A stretch of 64,000 nucleotides of DNA from Bacteroidota bacterium (GTDB lineage Bacteria > Bacteroidota > Bacteroidia > Palsa-965). A model generated the notes under the pieces. That model saw nothing but the letters and a program-made list of their open reading frames with translations. It made no database searches and had not been told where the DNA came from. Shown here in pieces: positions 1 through 9,266 of the stretch (position 1 is the first letter of the stretch; every line of letters begins with the position of its first letter). The translations under genes and the position numbers were made by a program. The stretch spans positions 124,001 through 188,000 of the forward strand of contig JACQAM010000004.1 in the NCBI GenBank assembly GCA_016194975.1, in the 5' to 3' direction.

Positions 1-2
1 TT

Positions 3-887
3 CTAAACCAACTCCGCTCCGGCGACCGCAAATCCCTCGCACGCGCCATCACGCTCGTGGAAAATGAAATGCCCGGTGCGGAAGAATTGCTGGCTTCGCT
101 TGAGATGGAAAAACTGGCTCCCGTCATCGGCATCACCGGCCCTCCGGGCGCTGGAAAAAGTACGCTCATCAATATGTTGCTTTCAAATTTGACCGCGCAG
201 AGAAAAAAAATTGCAGTCATCGCAGTCGATCCTACTTCTCCTTTCAGTTTCGGTTCTGTGCTCGGCGATCGTTTGCGCATGTCGGAACATTTCAACAATC
301 CCGATGTTTTTATCCGTTCACTCGCCACGCGCGGATCGCTCGGCGGACTTTCTGCAAAAGCAATTGAAGTGAGCGACATCATCCGCTCTGCAGGATTTGA
401 TCTTGTCATTATAGAAACGGTCGGTGTCGGGCAAAGTGAAGTGGAAATTGCAGGACTTGCCGATACTACCGTACTCGTTCTCGTTCCTGAATCGGGTGAT
501 GATGTGCAGGCATTGAAATCGGGCATCATGGAGATTGCCGATATTTTTGTGATCAACAAATCCGATCGTCCGGGCGCGAATACATTTGAAAAAAATATTC
601 ATCAGCATCTTCACAAAAAAAATAATTCCGACTGGGCGCCGCGTCTCGTGAAAACCGTTGCAACTAAAAATGAAGGCGCAGAAGAATTACTCGCTGCTAT
701 AGCGGCACATTTATCTTCCGGAAAAAATAATTCCCGTAAAGCATTTTTGTTCGCCGACAAAGCGCTCCGTCTCATCCAGCAGAAAAAAATGAAAGACATC
801 CGCAAAGAAGAAATGGTGAAAGAAATAAATACGCTGCTCGATAAAAACAGTTTTCAATTGTATCGTTACGTCTCTTCAAAATCTTGA
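3..887 (+). CDS. meaB: Methylmalonyl-CoA mutase-associated GTPase MeaB, 5'-truncated by window edge
   Basis: This is a G3E-family P-loop GTPase that protects and reloads cobalamin-dependent methylmalonyl-CoA mutase in the cytoplasm. Counted from the internal GTG at 57, the Walker A motif GPPGAGKST is at residues 28-36 and the guanine-specificity motif NKSD is near 168. The frame stays open to base 3, and the residues before the GTG (LRSGDRKSLARAITLVEN) match the usual MeaB N-terminus, so the GTG is internal and the true start lies upstream of the window. The mutase subunits are presumably upstream too, but cannot be seen. The family assignment is secure from the motifs; the role is known from the family. 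Confidence 0.93.
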   Translation, partial: LNQLRSGDRKSLARAITLVENEMPGAEELLASLEMEKLAPVIGITGPPGAGKSTLINMLLSNLTAQRKKIAVIAVDPTSPFSFGSVLGDRLRMSEHFNNPDVFIRSLATRGSLGGLSAKAIEVSDIIRSAGFDLVIIETVGVGQSEVEIAGLADTTVLVLVPESGDDVQALKSGIMEIADIFVINKSDRPGANTFEKNIHQHLHKKNNSDWAPRLVKTVATKNEGAEELLAAIAAHLSSGKNNSRKAFLFADKALRLIQQKKMKDIRKEEMVKEINTLLDKNSFQLYRYVSSKS

Positions 888-1328
888 TTGAGAATTCTAC
901 TGTGGACTTTGCTTGTTTTTTTCAGGAGCGCAACTGCAACACTTCTATTTTCCTTTCCTCCCGCTGTCGCTATTGCGCCGCCTGCCAGCCGAATCCCGAT
1001 TGCAATCGGGAACAGGCGGGGCAAAGCGCTTCCATCGGGGCTGGTGTTGTTTCTTCAGTTCGTCAAATTCACATCAACATTTCCCCAAATAGAAATCAGA
1101 ACACAGCACAGAAATTTTGTCACACCCGCCTGCCGCAGGAAAGGATTTGCACGGATTAAGCACCGATTACTTCACCGATTATTTTCGACGGCCCGCTTCG
1201 GTCGAACGGACGGCTGTCGTTATAAAACTGCCCGCCCGGATGACCCGGTCGGACGGGCCGATGACAACTGCCTTCTAAAATAATTTGCCCATCTACCACG
1301 ACCTCCCTATATTGCTGTAGTATAACCC
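888..1328. other. Non-coding gap with stacked GC-rich palindromes
   Basis: Open frames here lack protein-like composition and I treat them as spurious. The gap holds the nested palindrome at 979-1018, a short direct-repeat tract around 1149-1182 (cacggatta, caccgatta, caccgatta), and GC-rich inverted segments at about 1186-1262 built from cccgcccgg and cggacgggcc. It separates meaB from a LytTR regulator. No clear promoter box was found before the regulator at 1329. Confidence 0.6.
979..1018. repeat. Nested palindrome (cgcctg ... cccgattgcaatcggg ... caggcg)
   Basis: A perfect 16-base palindrome CCCGATTGCAATCGGG at 995-1010 sits inside outer arms CGCCTG (979-984) and CAGGCG (1013-1018). The inner element belongs to the same CCCGA/TCGGG class as 29002-29021. 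This looks like a dispersed palindromic element rather than part of a gene. Confidence 0.7.
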
Positions 1329-2018
1329 ATGAATTGCATTATTATAGATGATGACGAGATCGCACGGCTTGCTGTAAAGCATTGCGTGGAGCGCACCGAC
1401 TTTCTCACGCTTGCGGGCACATGTGCTTCCGTACCTGAGGCGTTGAAGATCATCCGAGAAAAAAAAATTGATCTTATTTTTCTGGATGTGGAAATGCCCG
1501 AGATGACCGGCATCGATTTTCTGCGCACGTTCCATGAGATCCCGCAGATCATTCTCATCACAGGGAAAAAAGAATATGCAGCAGAAGCATTTGATTATGA
1601 AGTGACGGATTTTCTGCTCAAGCCCATCGACTATGCGCGGTTTCTGAAAGCAGCGAACAAAGCGCATGTCATTCATACGAACATGCATGTGAGTCCCGAA
1701 GAATCGGGCGCGTTGTTCGTGAAAAAAGAAGGAAGCCGTTTCATCCGCATCGAAGCAAAAGATATTCTTTACATTGAAGCGCTTGCCGATTATGTGAATA
1801 TTCATGCGAAGGATGGAAGGCATACACTGCTTGCTACTATGAAATCCATAGAAGCAAAACTTCCGCCAAAAGAATTTGTACGCATTCACCGTTCCTACAT
1901 TGCGCGCATCGATCGTATCTCCGAGATCGAAGAAAATTCTGTGATCATTGAAGGAAAAGTTTTACCGGTTAGCCGCTCTCACAAAGATGATCTTTTCAAA
2001 CGGCTGAAACTGCTCTGA
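1329..2018 (+). CDS. LytTR-family response regulator
   Basis: This 229-residue transcription factor has an N-terminal receiver domain (about 1-115) and a C-terminal LytTR DNA-binding domain (about 130-225). The acidic cluster DDDE is at residues 7-10, the predicted phospho-acceptor is D53 in FLDVEMPEM, and the conserved Lys is in LLKPID. The LytTR part shows the usual pattern of IRIEAKDILYIEA followed by FVRIHRSYIARI. Regulators of this type normally partner a LytS-like kinase that lacks a separate dimerisation domain. No such kinase is adjacent, so it is an orphan here; the pair at 51781-55589 is far away. Its targets are not evident. Confidence 0.93.
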   Translation: MNCIIIDDDEIARLAVKHCVERTDFLTLAGTCASVPEALKIIREKKIDLIFLDVEMPEMTGIDFLRTFHEIPQIILITGKKEYAAEAFDYEVTDFLLKPIDYARFLKAANKAHVIHTNMHVSPEESGALFVKKEGSRFIRIEAKDILYIEALADYVNIHAKDGRHTLLATMKSIEAKLPPKEFVRIHRSYIARIDRISEIEENSVIIEGKVLPVSRSHKDDLFKRLKLL

Positions 2019-2395
2019 GAATTTTTTTCCAGGCTATCTTAGAATTCTGGTAGTGGCTCAGTTTGAAAAATTCTTAGCGCCTTAGCGTCTTTGCAGTTAA
2101 ATAAAAGAATGGCATAGGAACCGCACTTCAATTCTTCAGGGCAGGCTGCGGCGCGAAGTTGAATAGGGAAACAACAAACTAACCCACTACCGGAATTTTT
2201 CTTCTTGCGATGCGTTTAATAATTTACTTCACCTTCTCATTGGAACGTTGAACTTCGAACCCTTAACATTTCATCCCCCTCACAGTGCATTTCGTCGGAC
2301 GCAGTAGGTAAAGTGTCGTAATTCTTACAGGAAATTATTCTTTTACCGCATTTTTGTCCGGTAAAAAGGTTGAACCCCGTTAAGCAGAAGTGATG
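2019..2395. other. Non-coding gap with word repeat and hairpin
   Basis: The gap contains an isolated copy of the cttagcgccttagcg word repeat (about 2070-2097). It ends with a perfect 8-bp hairpin TTTTACCG (2341-2348) / CGGTAAAA (2359-2366) about 30 bases before the small ORF at 2396. The hairpin could be an operator or 5' leader structure for that ORF. No convincing TAnnTTTG box is seen. Confidence 0.5.
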
Positions 2396-2593
2396 ATGGA
2401 ATCGGAATATAAAAATGTGCTGGCAGCGCAGAAACGCGATTTGCAGATCATGCTCATCAGGGAAAAACATCCTGTTTACTTTGATTTCGATTTTAAGCGA
2501 TACAGCGATATGAAAGTCGCCGAGATGTACCGCATTCTGGTGGAAAACGAAAACGATACCGGATCGCAAACGGGGATGCAAACAAAAGTGTAG
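2396..2593 (+). CDS. Small hypothetical protein (65 aa)
   Basis: I do not recognise this protein. It is short, charged and soluble-looking, with a MRDLQ-type helix followed by the segment REKHPVYFDFDFKRYSDMKV. The frame opens GTG-ATG-ATG at 2390/2393/2396; I chose the last ATG, and the other two are equally possible. Support for a real gene is indirect: a perfect hairpin lies about 30 bases upstream and a strong rho-independent terminator (2623-2653) begins 30 bases after the stop. No signal peptide or membrane segment is present. It is not homologous by eye to its neighbours. Confidence 0.5.
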   Translation: MESEYKNVLAAQKRDLQIMLIREKHPVYFDFDFKRYSDMKVAEMYRILVENENDTGSQTGMQTKV

Positions 2594-2622
2594 GGGTTAT
2601 GCTGTGTTGTATTCCCGCTAAG

Positions 2623-2653
2623 AAGGGTGTCCGAAAGGGCACCCTTTGATTTA
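2623..2653 (+). terminator. Rho-independent terminator with GAAA tetraloop
   Basis: Arms AAGGGTGTCC (2623-2632) and GGGCACCCTT (2637-2646) form a 10-bp stem with one G-U pair, closed by a GAAA tetraloop and followed by TTTGATTT. It sits 30 bases after the small ORF ending at 2593 and before the promoter of the hybrid kinase. Confidence 0.8.
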
Positions 2654-2659
2654 AAACAG

Positions 2660-2780
2660 AAATAACAAATTCTAAAAATCAAATCCCAAATGAACAAATA
2701 ACTTTGATTGGGATCTGGAGTTTTGAATTGGGGATTTTTCATTGGGAATTTGTTTTTTTCATTTGGCACTTGGAGTTTCC
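2660..2780. repeat. A/T-rich 'caaatccc / ggattt' word-repeat tract
   Basis: The left part has words such as aaatcaaatcccaaatg and the right part their approximate complements (catttggcacttgg, cattgggaatttg). Together they make a long imperfect inverted repeat before the kinase gene. Similar tracts occur at 6037-6081, 43636-43712 and 50819-50905. Confidence 0.6.
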
Positions 2781-2793
2781 CTCCGTAACTTTA
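2762..2793 (+). promoter_or_regulatory. Bacteroidota-type promoter of the hybrid kinase
   Basis: TTTG at 2762-2765, a 20-base spacer, and TAACTTTA at 2786-2793 closely match the TTTG / TAnnTTTG consensus of the Bacteroidota primary sigma factor. The ATG follows at 2810. The -33 element lies inside the word-repeat tract. Confidence 0.65.
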
Positions 2794-2809
2794 GTAACAC
2801 GCATAACTC

Positions 2810-5800
2810 ATGGATTCCTTATTCCGAAAAATATTCAATCGTCATTTTTTTTCCGAGCGTATCCTTTTTCTCGCGATCTCGGGTGGAATGCTTCTCGACG
2901 GATGGGTACTCGGAGTGTATGATCATTTTTCCGCGGATCCTTTCCTGAGAATTTCCGTTGGTTTTTTTTCCGCTGTCGCACTCGCCTACACCTACACGCA
3001 ACGGCCCGCGCAATGGATCGTGCGCATGTTCGCATGCATCTCCATTGGAGGTATGATCAGTTTTTCTGCGTGGTTCAACGTGGTTCATCATTTTGATTTT
3101 GAAAACGCGCTCACACTTCTCGGTGTTTACATCGTCTGCAGTTTGTATTTCCGCAAAATGCCCGAACTGGCGCTCTATCTTTTTCTCGGATTTGTTTTGC
3201 AAAGCGTTTGCATTCTCATCACGAAAGATCCGCTCATCACTCCTTCGGTTTATGTTCTCCGGAATTTTTTCGCCGCCTGCATGGTTTTCGGTTTGTCGTA
3301 TTCCACAAGAAGATTCCAGCAACATATCCAGTCGCAAAGTGAAAAAGTGTCCCGTGAAAATCTTTCGCTCATTGAAACAAAGAACGAACTGGAAGCGCGA
3401 CTCTCACATGAACATCTTCTTTCTCTTGTTGCGAGCCGTGCCAATGCAGCTGTCATCATCTGTAATAGCAAAGGTGAAATGGAATGGGTGAATGATCGCT
3501 TCACAGAAATGTTCGGCTATAGCGCGGCAGAAGTTTCCGGAAAAAAAATAACGCTTCTTCACGGAGCGGGAACAAGTGGAATAACACTTGCTAAAATTGA
3601 AAAAAGAAAAAAAGAACTGGCCCCTTTTCATGAAACTATTCTCGAGTACGACCGGAACGGAAAACCGATATGGGTGCAGATGCATGTCGCCCCGTTAACC
3701 GATGAGAACGGAAATACCGAACGTTTCATTGCCATACAGGAAGACATCAGCGGAATAAAAAATACGGAGGAACAACTTATTCGCAGCAAGGAACAACTAA
3801 AAGCCGCCCAGGAACAAGCGAAGATCGGAAGCTGGGAATGGGAAGATGGAAATGATTTCATTACAGTGAGCGATGAGATGGCAAGAATTCTCGGCATTAC
3901 AGGGCGAATGAATTCCGGCAACAGGATCACGATCGATGAAGTTTATGGACAAGTTCATCCCGATGATTTGGAAAAAGTAAAACTCGCCATTGAGAACGGT
4001 TTGAAAATGCGGACCCAGTTCGAAACAGGTTTCCGTGGTTATGCAGAAGGAAAATTAAAACACGTTTATCTCACAGCGAAGATCTACCGTCATGAAAGAT
4101 CGCGCGCAGAAAAACTCGTCGGAACGCTGCAGGACATTACCGAAAGAAAACGCATTGAAGAAGAAATGCACCTGGCGGAAAAACAATACCGCTCGCTTTT
4201 TGAAAATTCGCAGCACATGATCATCATGCATGACCTTGATGGCGTGATCATGAGCATCAACCAGAGCGGTACACACTCGCTCGAATATGAACCTGAAGAA
4301 GTGATCGGCAGAAATATCCGGCAGTTTTTTTTCTCAGACGACGCTGATGGTTTTGCAAATTACATGAGCGGAATGAAAACCGGCGGAACTGCAAGCGGCC
4401 TGATCCGTGCAAAAATGAAACGGGGCGGAACAAAAGTATGGCTGTACAATAACGTGATCATAAAAGGGCCAAAGGGAGATCCCTGCGTGCTGAGCAGCAA
4501 TGTGGATTTCACCAGCAGGATGGATCTCGAAAAAGAATTGCGCAAAGCAAAAAAAGCAGCGGAAGAAGCTTTGCAGATGAAAGATCGTTTTGTTGCGAAC
4601 ATCAGCCACGAACTGCGCACACCGATGAATGCGATTGTCGGCTTCACTGAATTATTAATCAAAACAAAACTTTCGAAAGAACAGGAAGAATATATCGGCG
4701 CGGTGCATCTCGCTGGAACAAATCTCACGACGATGATCAACGATGTACTCGATCTTGCGAAGATAGAAGCAGGAAAAATAGAATTTGAAAGTCACCCGTT
4801 CAGCATCCGCAAAGTAATGGAGGAAACGCATCTTTTACTTTCACAGTCAGCCGCGCAAACCGGGATCGAATTCGAATGGAAATGTGAAACAGGAATTCCG
4901 CTCTACATCATGGGCGACGATCATCGCCTCTCGCAAATTCTGATCAACCTCGTGGGCAACGCCATAAAATTCACGGAAAAAGGTTTCGTTCGTTTCTCCG
5001 CACATCTCATTCGCGAAGATGATGAAAGTGTAAATCTGGAATTGCTCGTTGTAGATACCGGGATCGGTATCCCTGAAAAAAAACTGAAAGATATTTTTGA
5101 GCCGTTCGTGCAATCGAGTACGGAGTCGACGCGCAAGTACGGCGGAACAGGATTAGGATTGAGCATTGTTCGCGATCTCGTGCAATTGCAAGGCGGAACC
5201 GTGGAAGTGAAAAGTGAGAATAGCAAGGGAAGTATTTTCCGCGTATTCCTCAGTTTCAGAAAAGTGGGACAGGATGTGGTGCAGAAAGTGGAGCAGGCGC
5301 TTTCACCCGGCGATTCTCCGGGGAAAATAAATATTCTCATTGTTGAAGATCAACAATTGAATCAGCAACTTGCATCGCGGCTCATTGCGGATTTCGGATT
5401 CACGTGCGAGATCGCTTCGAATGGAATTGCTGCAACAGGAATTCTCCGCAGCAGCCCGAATGCATTCGACGTGATACTGATGGATCTGCAAATGCCGGAG
5501 ATGGATGGTTACGAAGCTACGCGCATCATCCGCCAGGAACTGCATCTTGAAATTCCGATCGTGGCAGTGACGGCGCATTCTTCTGCCGGAGAAAGAGAAC
5601 GCTGCCTTCAACTCGGGATGAATGATTATCTCTCGAAACCCTATCGTGCACAGGATTTTTATTTCCGCATCGTTTCTGCATTGAAAAAAAATCCGCCGGC
5701 AACTGCAGCAGAGATCGACGAAGAGAATCCGCTGCGTTCACTCGCAGGAGGAGATAAAAAATTCGAGCAGGAAATGATCGGGCTGATGCTGCGTTCCATT

Positions 5801-6037
5801 CCCGAAGAATTTTCGCGGCTGGAAAATGCCATTGATAAAAATGACCAGGGCGCTGCAAAGGCCGCGGCACATCGTCTCAAATCGTCGGTAGCGCTGGCAG
5901 GCGAAAAAGAACTGGCGAAAATTTTTGATGAGATGGAAAATGATCAGAAAAAAAGATCGGCGAAGATCATTGATGAAGCGCGTGAAAAAAAATCGCGGCT
6001 GATCCTGAAATTAGAAAAAGAGATGAAGGATTTTTGA
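2810..6037 (+). CDS. Hybrid sensor histidine kinase (membrane, three PAS, HisKA, HATPase, receiver, Hpt)
   Basis: This 1,075-residue phosphorelay protein carries its whole relay in one chain. Residues 1-165 are hydrophobic with several membrane segments. A helical linker leads into three PAS domains (about 205-325, 335-460, 465-590; two end in DIS/DITERKR-type linkers). HisKA has ISHELRTP with phospho-His H600. The HATPase domain (about 700-825) has N, G1 and G2 boxes (LVNLVGNAIKF, DTGIGIP, GGTGLGLS). The receiver domain has phospho-acceptor D892 in ILMDLQMPEMDGYEA. The C-terminal Hpt domain has AHRLKSS with H1021. The gene is monocistronic, read from its own promoter and convergent with murF-alr. 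The membrane sensor is not a family I recognise, and the output regulator is not in the window. Confidence 0.95.
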   Translation: MDSLFRKIFNRHFFSERILFLAISGGMLLDGWVLGVYDHFSADPFLRISVGFFSAVALAYTYTQRPAQWIVRMFACISIGGMISFSAWFNVVHHFDFENALTLLGVYIVCSLYFRKMPELALYLFLGFVLQSVCILITKDPLITPSVYVLRNFFAACMVFGLSYSTRRFQQHIQSQSEKVSRENLSLIETKNELEARLSHEHLLSLVASRANAAVIICNSKGEMEWVNDRFTEMFGYSAAEVSGKKITLLHGAGTSGITLAKIEKRKKELAPFHETILEYDRNGKPIWVQMHVAPLTDENGNTERFIAIQEDISGIKNTEEQLIRSKEQLKAAQEQAKIGSWEWEDGNDFITVSDEMARILGITGRMNSGNRITIDEVYGQVHPDDLEKVKLAIENGLKMRTQFETGFRGYAEGKLKHVYLTAKIYRHERSRAEKLVGTLQDITERKRIEEEMHLAEKQYRSLFENSQHMIIMHDLDGVIMSINQSGTHSLEYEPEEVIGRNIRQFFFSDDADGFANYMSGMKTGGTASGLIRAKMKRGGTKVWLYNNVIIKGPKGDPCVLSSNVDFTSRMDLEKELRKAKKAAEEALQMKDRFVANISHELRTPMNAIVGFTELLIKTKLSKEQEEYIGAVHLAGTNLTTMINDVLDLAKIEAGKIEFESHPFSIRKVMEETHLLLSQSAAQTGIEFEWKCETGIPLYIMGDDHRLSQILINLVGNAIKFTEKGFVRFSAHLIREDDESVNLELLVVDTGIGIPEKKLKDIFEPFVQSSTESTRKYGGTGLGLSIVRDLVQLQGGTVEVKSENSKGSIFRVFLSFRKVGQDVVQKVEQALSPGDSPGKINILIVEDQQLNQQLASRLIADFGFTCEIASNGIAATGILRSSPNAFDVILMDLQMPEMDGYEATRIIRQELHLEIPIVAVTAHSSAGERERCLQLGMNDYLSKPYRAQDFYFRIVSALKKNPPATAAEIDEENPLRSLAGGDKKFEQEMIGLMLRSIPEEFSRLENAIDKNDQGAAKAAAHRLKSSVALAGEKELAKIFDEMENDQKKRSAKIIDEAREKKSRLILKLEKEMKDF

Positions 6038-6081
6038 TTTTACATTTTGGATTTTAAAAATCAACAATGAAAAATCCCATA

Positions 6082-8568
6082 TTATTCCTGGAAATAAACA
6101 CGCTTCACTCTTCCCGAAACATTCGTGAGCACTTCATACGGAATAGTTCCCATTTCCATTGCCATTGATGCGATCGGGTGCCCTTCTCCGAACACGATCA
6201 CTTCGTCTCCTTCTGCACAATTTATCGCGGTGATGTCGAGCATGCACATATCCATGCACACGTTACCGATGATCGCGGCGGGTTTTCCGTTCACGATCAT
6301 TTTTCCTTTTCCATTTCCGAGTACGCGGCTGAGTCCGTCGGCATAACCGATGGGAACAGTGGCAATGCGCATTGCAGTTTCCGCTTTTCCTTTACGGCTG
6401 TAACCGATACTTTCTCCTGCATTCACATTTTTTATCTGCGAGATCCTTGTTTTGAGTGTACTCACCGGGTGAAGATGTTTCTGTTCTTCTTCTCCATCTG
6501 CAATTCCATACAATGCAATTCCGAGCCGCACCATTTCAAATTGCGAATCGGGAAAACGCAGGATGCCGGATGAATTGAGAATGTGGCGATCAATGGGATG
6601 AGAAAAATGTTTTCTGAATTCATCGCACATCGAAGAAAATGTTCGGATCTGTTTGCGTGTGAAATCGTCGTGAACGGATTCATCACTTGCCGCGAGATGA
6701 GAAAAAAGACTGCGCACAACAAGATCGCGGCAATTTTTTACGCGCACCACGAGTTCATTCATGTCTTTCTCTTCGAAGCCAAGACGCCGCATGCCCGTGT
6801 CGAATTTCACATGCACCGCAACAGGAGCAGAAGAAGGATTACGGGAGCGATAACGGCGCGCTGCTTCGTCGAACATTTGCAGGATGCGGAAAGAAAATAT
6901 TTCCGGTTCGAGCTGATAACGGATCATATCACCGAAACTCTGCTCTTCGGGATTCATCACCATGACCGGCAATGTAATTCCTGATCTTCTCAATTCAATT
7001 CCTTCATCGGCGTATGCAACTGCAAGATGATCGACGTGATGAAACTGCAGCACATTTGCGATCTCGAAACTTCCGCTGCCATAGGAAAAAGCTTTCACCA
7101 TGGCCATGATCTTCGTTTCCGCTTTCAAACGAGAACGGATATAATTCAGGTTGTGAACGAGTGCATGAAGATCGATCTCGAGCACCGTTTCGTGCGCTTT
7201 TCGCTGCAATAAAGTGCTGATGATTTCGAATCCGAAAGCGCGTGCACCTTTGAGCAGGATGGTTTCGTTATGAAAAGAAGAAGCCTGGATCGAAGAAATG
7301 AATTCGTTCGTGGAAGAATAAAATTCGTTTTCAATTTCTGAAAAAAAATCACGATTACGCTGCAATGCTTCTCCAATGCCAATGAAACGATCCACATGGC
7401 GCGAGCGCACGAGCGCGGCAACTTCCCCGTACAGTTTTTTTTCTCCGAGTCCGCTCTGGAAAATATCGGAGAGTACGAGTGTGCGTTTCGGATATTGCTG
7501 CTGTTGTTTTAAAAAATCAAGTGCAACGGAAAGAGAACCGAGATCGGAATTGTAACTGTCGTTGATCACCGAGCAATTATTGATCCCCTCTTTCATTTCG
7601 AGGCGCATGGCAACGGGAGAAAGCTGCTTCATGCCGGCAGCAATATTTTCCTGCGCAACTCCGAGCATCAGTAAAGTTGCCCAGCAGTGGATCGCATTCT
7701 CCACGGAAGCATCGTCGGTAAATGGAATTTCTATATCGGAAAAACGATTTTCGAAAACACCCTGGATCTTCGTTGCCGATTCTTCTTTGGTGATCTTCCC
7801 GATCTGCATATCTGCTTTCACTTTGCGTGACCAGGTGAATAACTTTGTTCCCGGAAAATTATTTTGCAGCGCGGAGAATATTTCTGCGTTGTCTTTACAA
7901 CAAATAACGGTTCCCGCGCCGGAGAATAATTTTATTTTTTCAAGCAGTTTCTGATCAGGCCCTGAAAAATTCTCATCATGTGCAGTTCCAATATTCGTCA
8001 TAAGCCCGATGGTGGGACGAAGAATAGCGGAAAGTTTTTCCATCTCCCCCACTCTCGAAATTCCTGCTTCGAAGATCGCGAGTTCATCGGAAGCGCTCAT
8101 TTGCCAAACAGAAAGCGGAACGCCCACTTGTGAATTGTAACTTTTCGGGCTGCGAACAATCTTTTTTTCATCGCGCAACAATTGCCACAGCCATTCCTTT
8201 ACAATTGTTTTTCCATTGCTGCCGGTGATACCTATAACAGGAATGGAAAATTTTCCCCGGTGCGCTGCAGCGAGTTGCTGAAGAGCCGCCAGCGAATTTT
8301 TCACAACAAGAAAATTCCCTTCTGAAAAAACAGTTTCCGCATCGGCGGGAAGTTCTTCCACCACAAAATTGCGAATACCTTTCTGGTAAATGTCGCTGAT
8401 AAAATCGTGAGCGTTATGATGCTCTCCCTTTATGGCAAAGAAAAGTGTGTTGGCTGTGTGATCGATGCGGCGGCTGTCGATGAGCAAATGAAGGATCGTA
8501 TCATCACTATTAATGATGGAATTTTTTGCGTCGAGGAGGCGGGATATATCGGAGAGGGTGTAGGACAC
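6082..8568 (-). CDS. murF-alr: Bifunctional MurF (UDP-MurNAc-tripeptide:D-Ala-D-Ala ligase) / alanine racemase
   Basis: This 828-residue cytoplasmic enzyme joins two steps of peptidoglycan precursor synthesis. The N-terminal half (about 1-450) is a Mur ligase with the ATP-binding motif GSNGKT at 116-121. The C-terminal half (about 455-828) is a PLP-dependent alanine racemase with the Schiff-base lysine at K492 (VKAFSYGSG) and the late motif GNVCMDM. The racemase supplies D-Ala for the D-Ala-D-Ala that MurF adds. The fusion is a known Bacteroidota arrangement, and the TIVKEW variant after the P-loop is typical of it. It lies 15 bases downstream of tdk in the same orientation, so the two are probably cotranscribed. 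Confidence 0.95.
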   Translation of the reverse strand: MSYTLSDISRLLDAKNSIINSDDTILHLLIDSRRIDHTANTLFFAIKGEHHNAHDFISDIYQKGIRNFVVEELPADAETVFSEGNFLVVKNSLAALQQLAAAHRGKFSIPVIGITGSNGKTIVKEWLWQLLRDEKKIVRSPKSYNSQVGVPLSVWQMSASDELAIFEAGISRVGEMEKLSAILRPTIGLMTNIGTAHDENFSGPDQKLLEKIKLFSGAGTVICCKDNAEIFSALQNNFPGTKLFTWSRKVKADMQIGKITKEESATKIQGVFENRFSDIEIPFTDDASVENAIHCWATLLMLGVAQENIAAGMKQLSPVAMRLEMKEGINNCSVINDSYNSDLGSLSVALDFLKQQQQYPKRTLVLSDIFQSGLGEKKLYGEVAALVRSRHVDRFIGIGEALQRNRDFFSEIENEFYSSTNEFISSIQASSFHNETILLKGARAFGFEIISTLLQRKAHETVLEIDLHALVHNLNYIRSRLKAETKIMAMVKAFSYGSGSFEIANVLQFHHVDHLAVAYADEGIELRRSGITLPVMVMNPEEQSFGDMIRYQLEPEIFSFRILQMFDEAARRYRSRNPSSAPVAVHVKFDTGMRRLGFEEKDMNELVVRVKNCRDLVVRSLFSHLAASDESVHDDFTRKQIRTFSSMCDEFRKHFSHPIDRHILNSSGILRFPDSQFEMVRLGIALYGIADGEEEQKHLHPVSTLKTRISQIKNVNAGESIGYSRKGKAETAMRIATVPIGYADGLSRVLGNGKGKMIVNGKPAAIIGNVCMDMCMLDITAINCAEGDEVIVFGEGHPIASMAMEMGTIPYEVLTNVSGRVKRVYFQE

Positions 8569-8583
8569 TTTTTTTAATTTCTA

Positions 8584-9162
8584 TTATTTTTCCATCGCCT
8601 CTTCGAAACAATCCCTGCACAATGGCTCATAACTTTCTTTTTCTCCCAATTGCACCAATTCATTTCCGCCGGTAATGCGATGCGAATGATTTGCAAGATT
8701 TCCGCACCGCATGCAAATGGCATGCACTTTCGTTACATATTCTGCAATGGAAAGCAACGCGGGTATAGGGCCGAACGGTTTTCCCATGAAATCCATATCA
8801 AGCCCGGCAACGATAACGCGAACGCCATTATTCGCAAGCGAAGAACAAACGTCCACAATTTCCATATCGAAAAACTGCGCTTCATCTATTCCCACCACAT
8901 CCACTTCTTTAGCGAGACCGGTGATCATTGATGAAGATGAAACAGGAGTGGAATGAATTTCATTCGCATCATGCGAAACTACTTTCACTTCGTGATAACG
9001 ATTGTCGACAGCCGGTTTGAAAATTTCCACTTTCAGTTTTGCGATCTTAGCACGGCGCAATCTTCGAATGAGTTCTTCTGTTTTTCCTGAAAACATGGAA
9101 CCGCAGACGACTTCGATGCATCCTTTTCTCTTGTGCGGGTGAATGGTGTTTTCAAGAAACAT
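8584..9162 (-). CDS. tdk: Thymidine kinase
   Basis: This 192-residue type II thymidine kinase phosphorylates thymidine to dTMP in nucleotide salvage. The Walker A motif GSMFSGKT is at 21-28. The catalytic Glu is E94 in GIDEAQFF. The structural zinc site is made by C150, C153, C182 and C185. The length is normal for the family. It is the first gene of a two-gene minus-strand unit with murF-alr and diverges from the unknown gene at 9267. Confidence 0.96.
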   Translation of the reverse strand: MFLENTIHPHKRKGCIEVVCGSMFSGKTEELIRRLRRAKIAKLKVEIFKPAVDNRYHEVKVVSHDANEIHSTPVSSSSMITGLAKEVDVVGIDEAQFFDMEIVDVCSSLANNGVRVIVAGLDMDFMGKPFGPIPALLSIAEYVTKVHAICMRCGNLANHSHRITGGNELVQLGEKESYEPLCRDCFEEAMEK

Positions 9163-9201
9163 TTCCGATCGGGATAATTGCGTTCCGGTGACGATGGAGA
9201 A

Positions 9202-9215
9202 AAAACGTACTTTTG
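9202..9215. promoter_or_regulatory. Overlapping divergent -7 boxes between tdk and the 9267 gene
   Basis: On the plus strand TACTTTTG (9208-9215) fits TAnnTTTG exactly, 51 bases before the ATG at 9267. On the minus strand TACGTTTT (9209-9202) fits it except for the final base, 39 bases before tdk. The two share the TA of a central GTAC. No good -33 box was seen for either. Confidence 0.5.
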
Positions 9216-9266
9216 AATACGCTTTCGCTCACGAGGCAAATCTAACCAAAAAGCGCACTTCTTCTA

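Noticed and set aside
1145-1190. Possible transposon end from cacggatta repeats
   Set aside because: No transposase, target duplication or matching opposite end; the words also occur at 51709-51742 as a simple dispersed repeat.
884-1283. Open frames of 91 and 131 codons after meaB
   Set aside because: They run through palindromic repeats, have implausible composition and no start signals.
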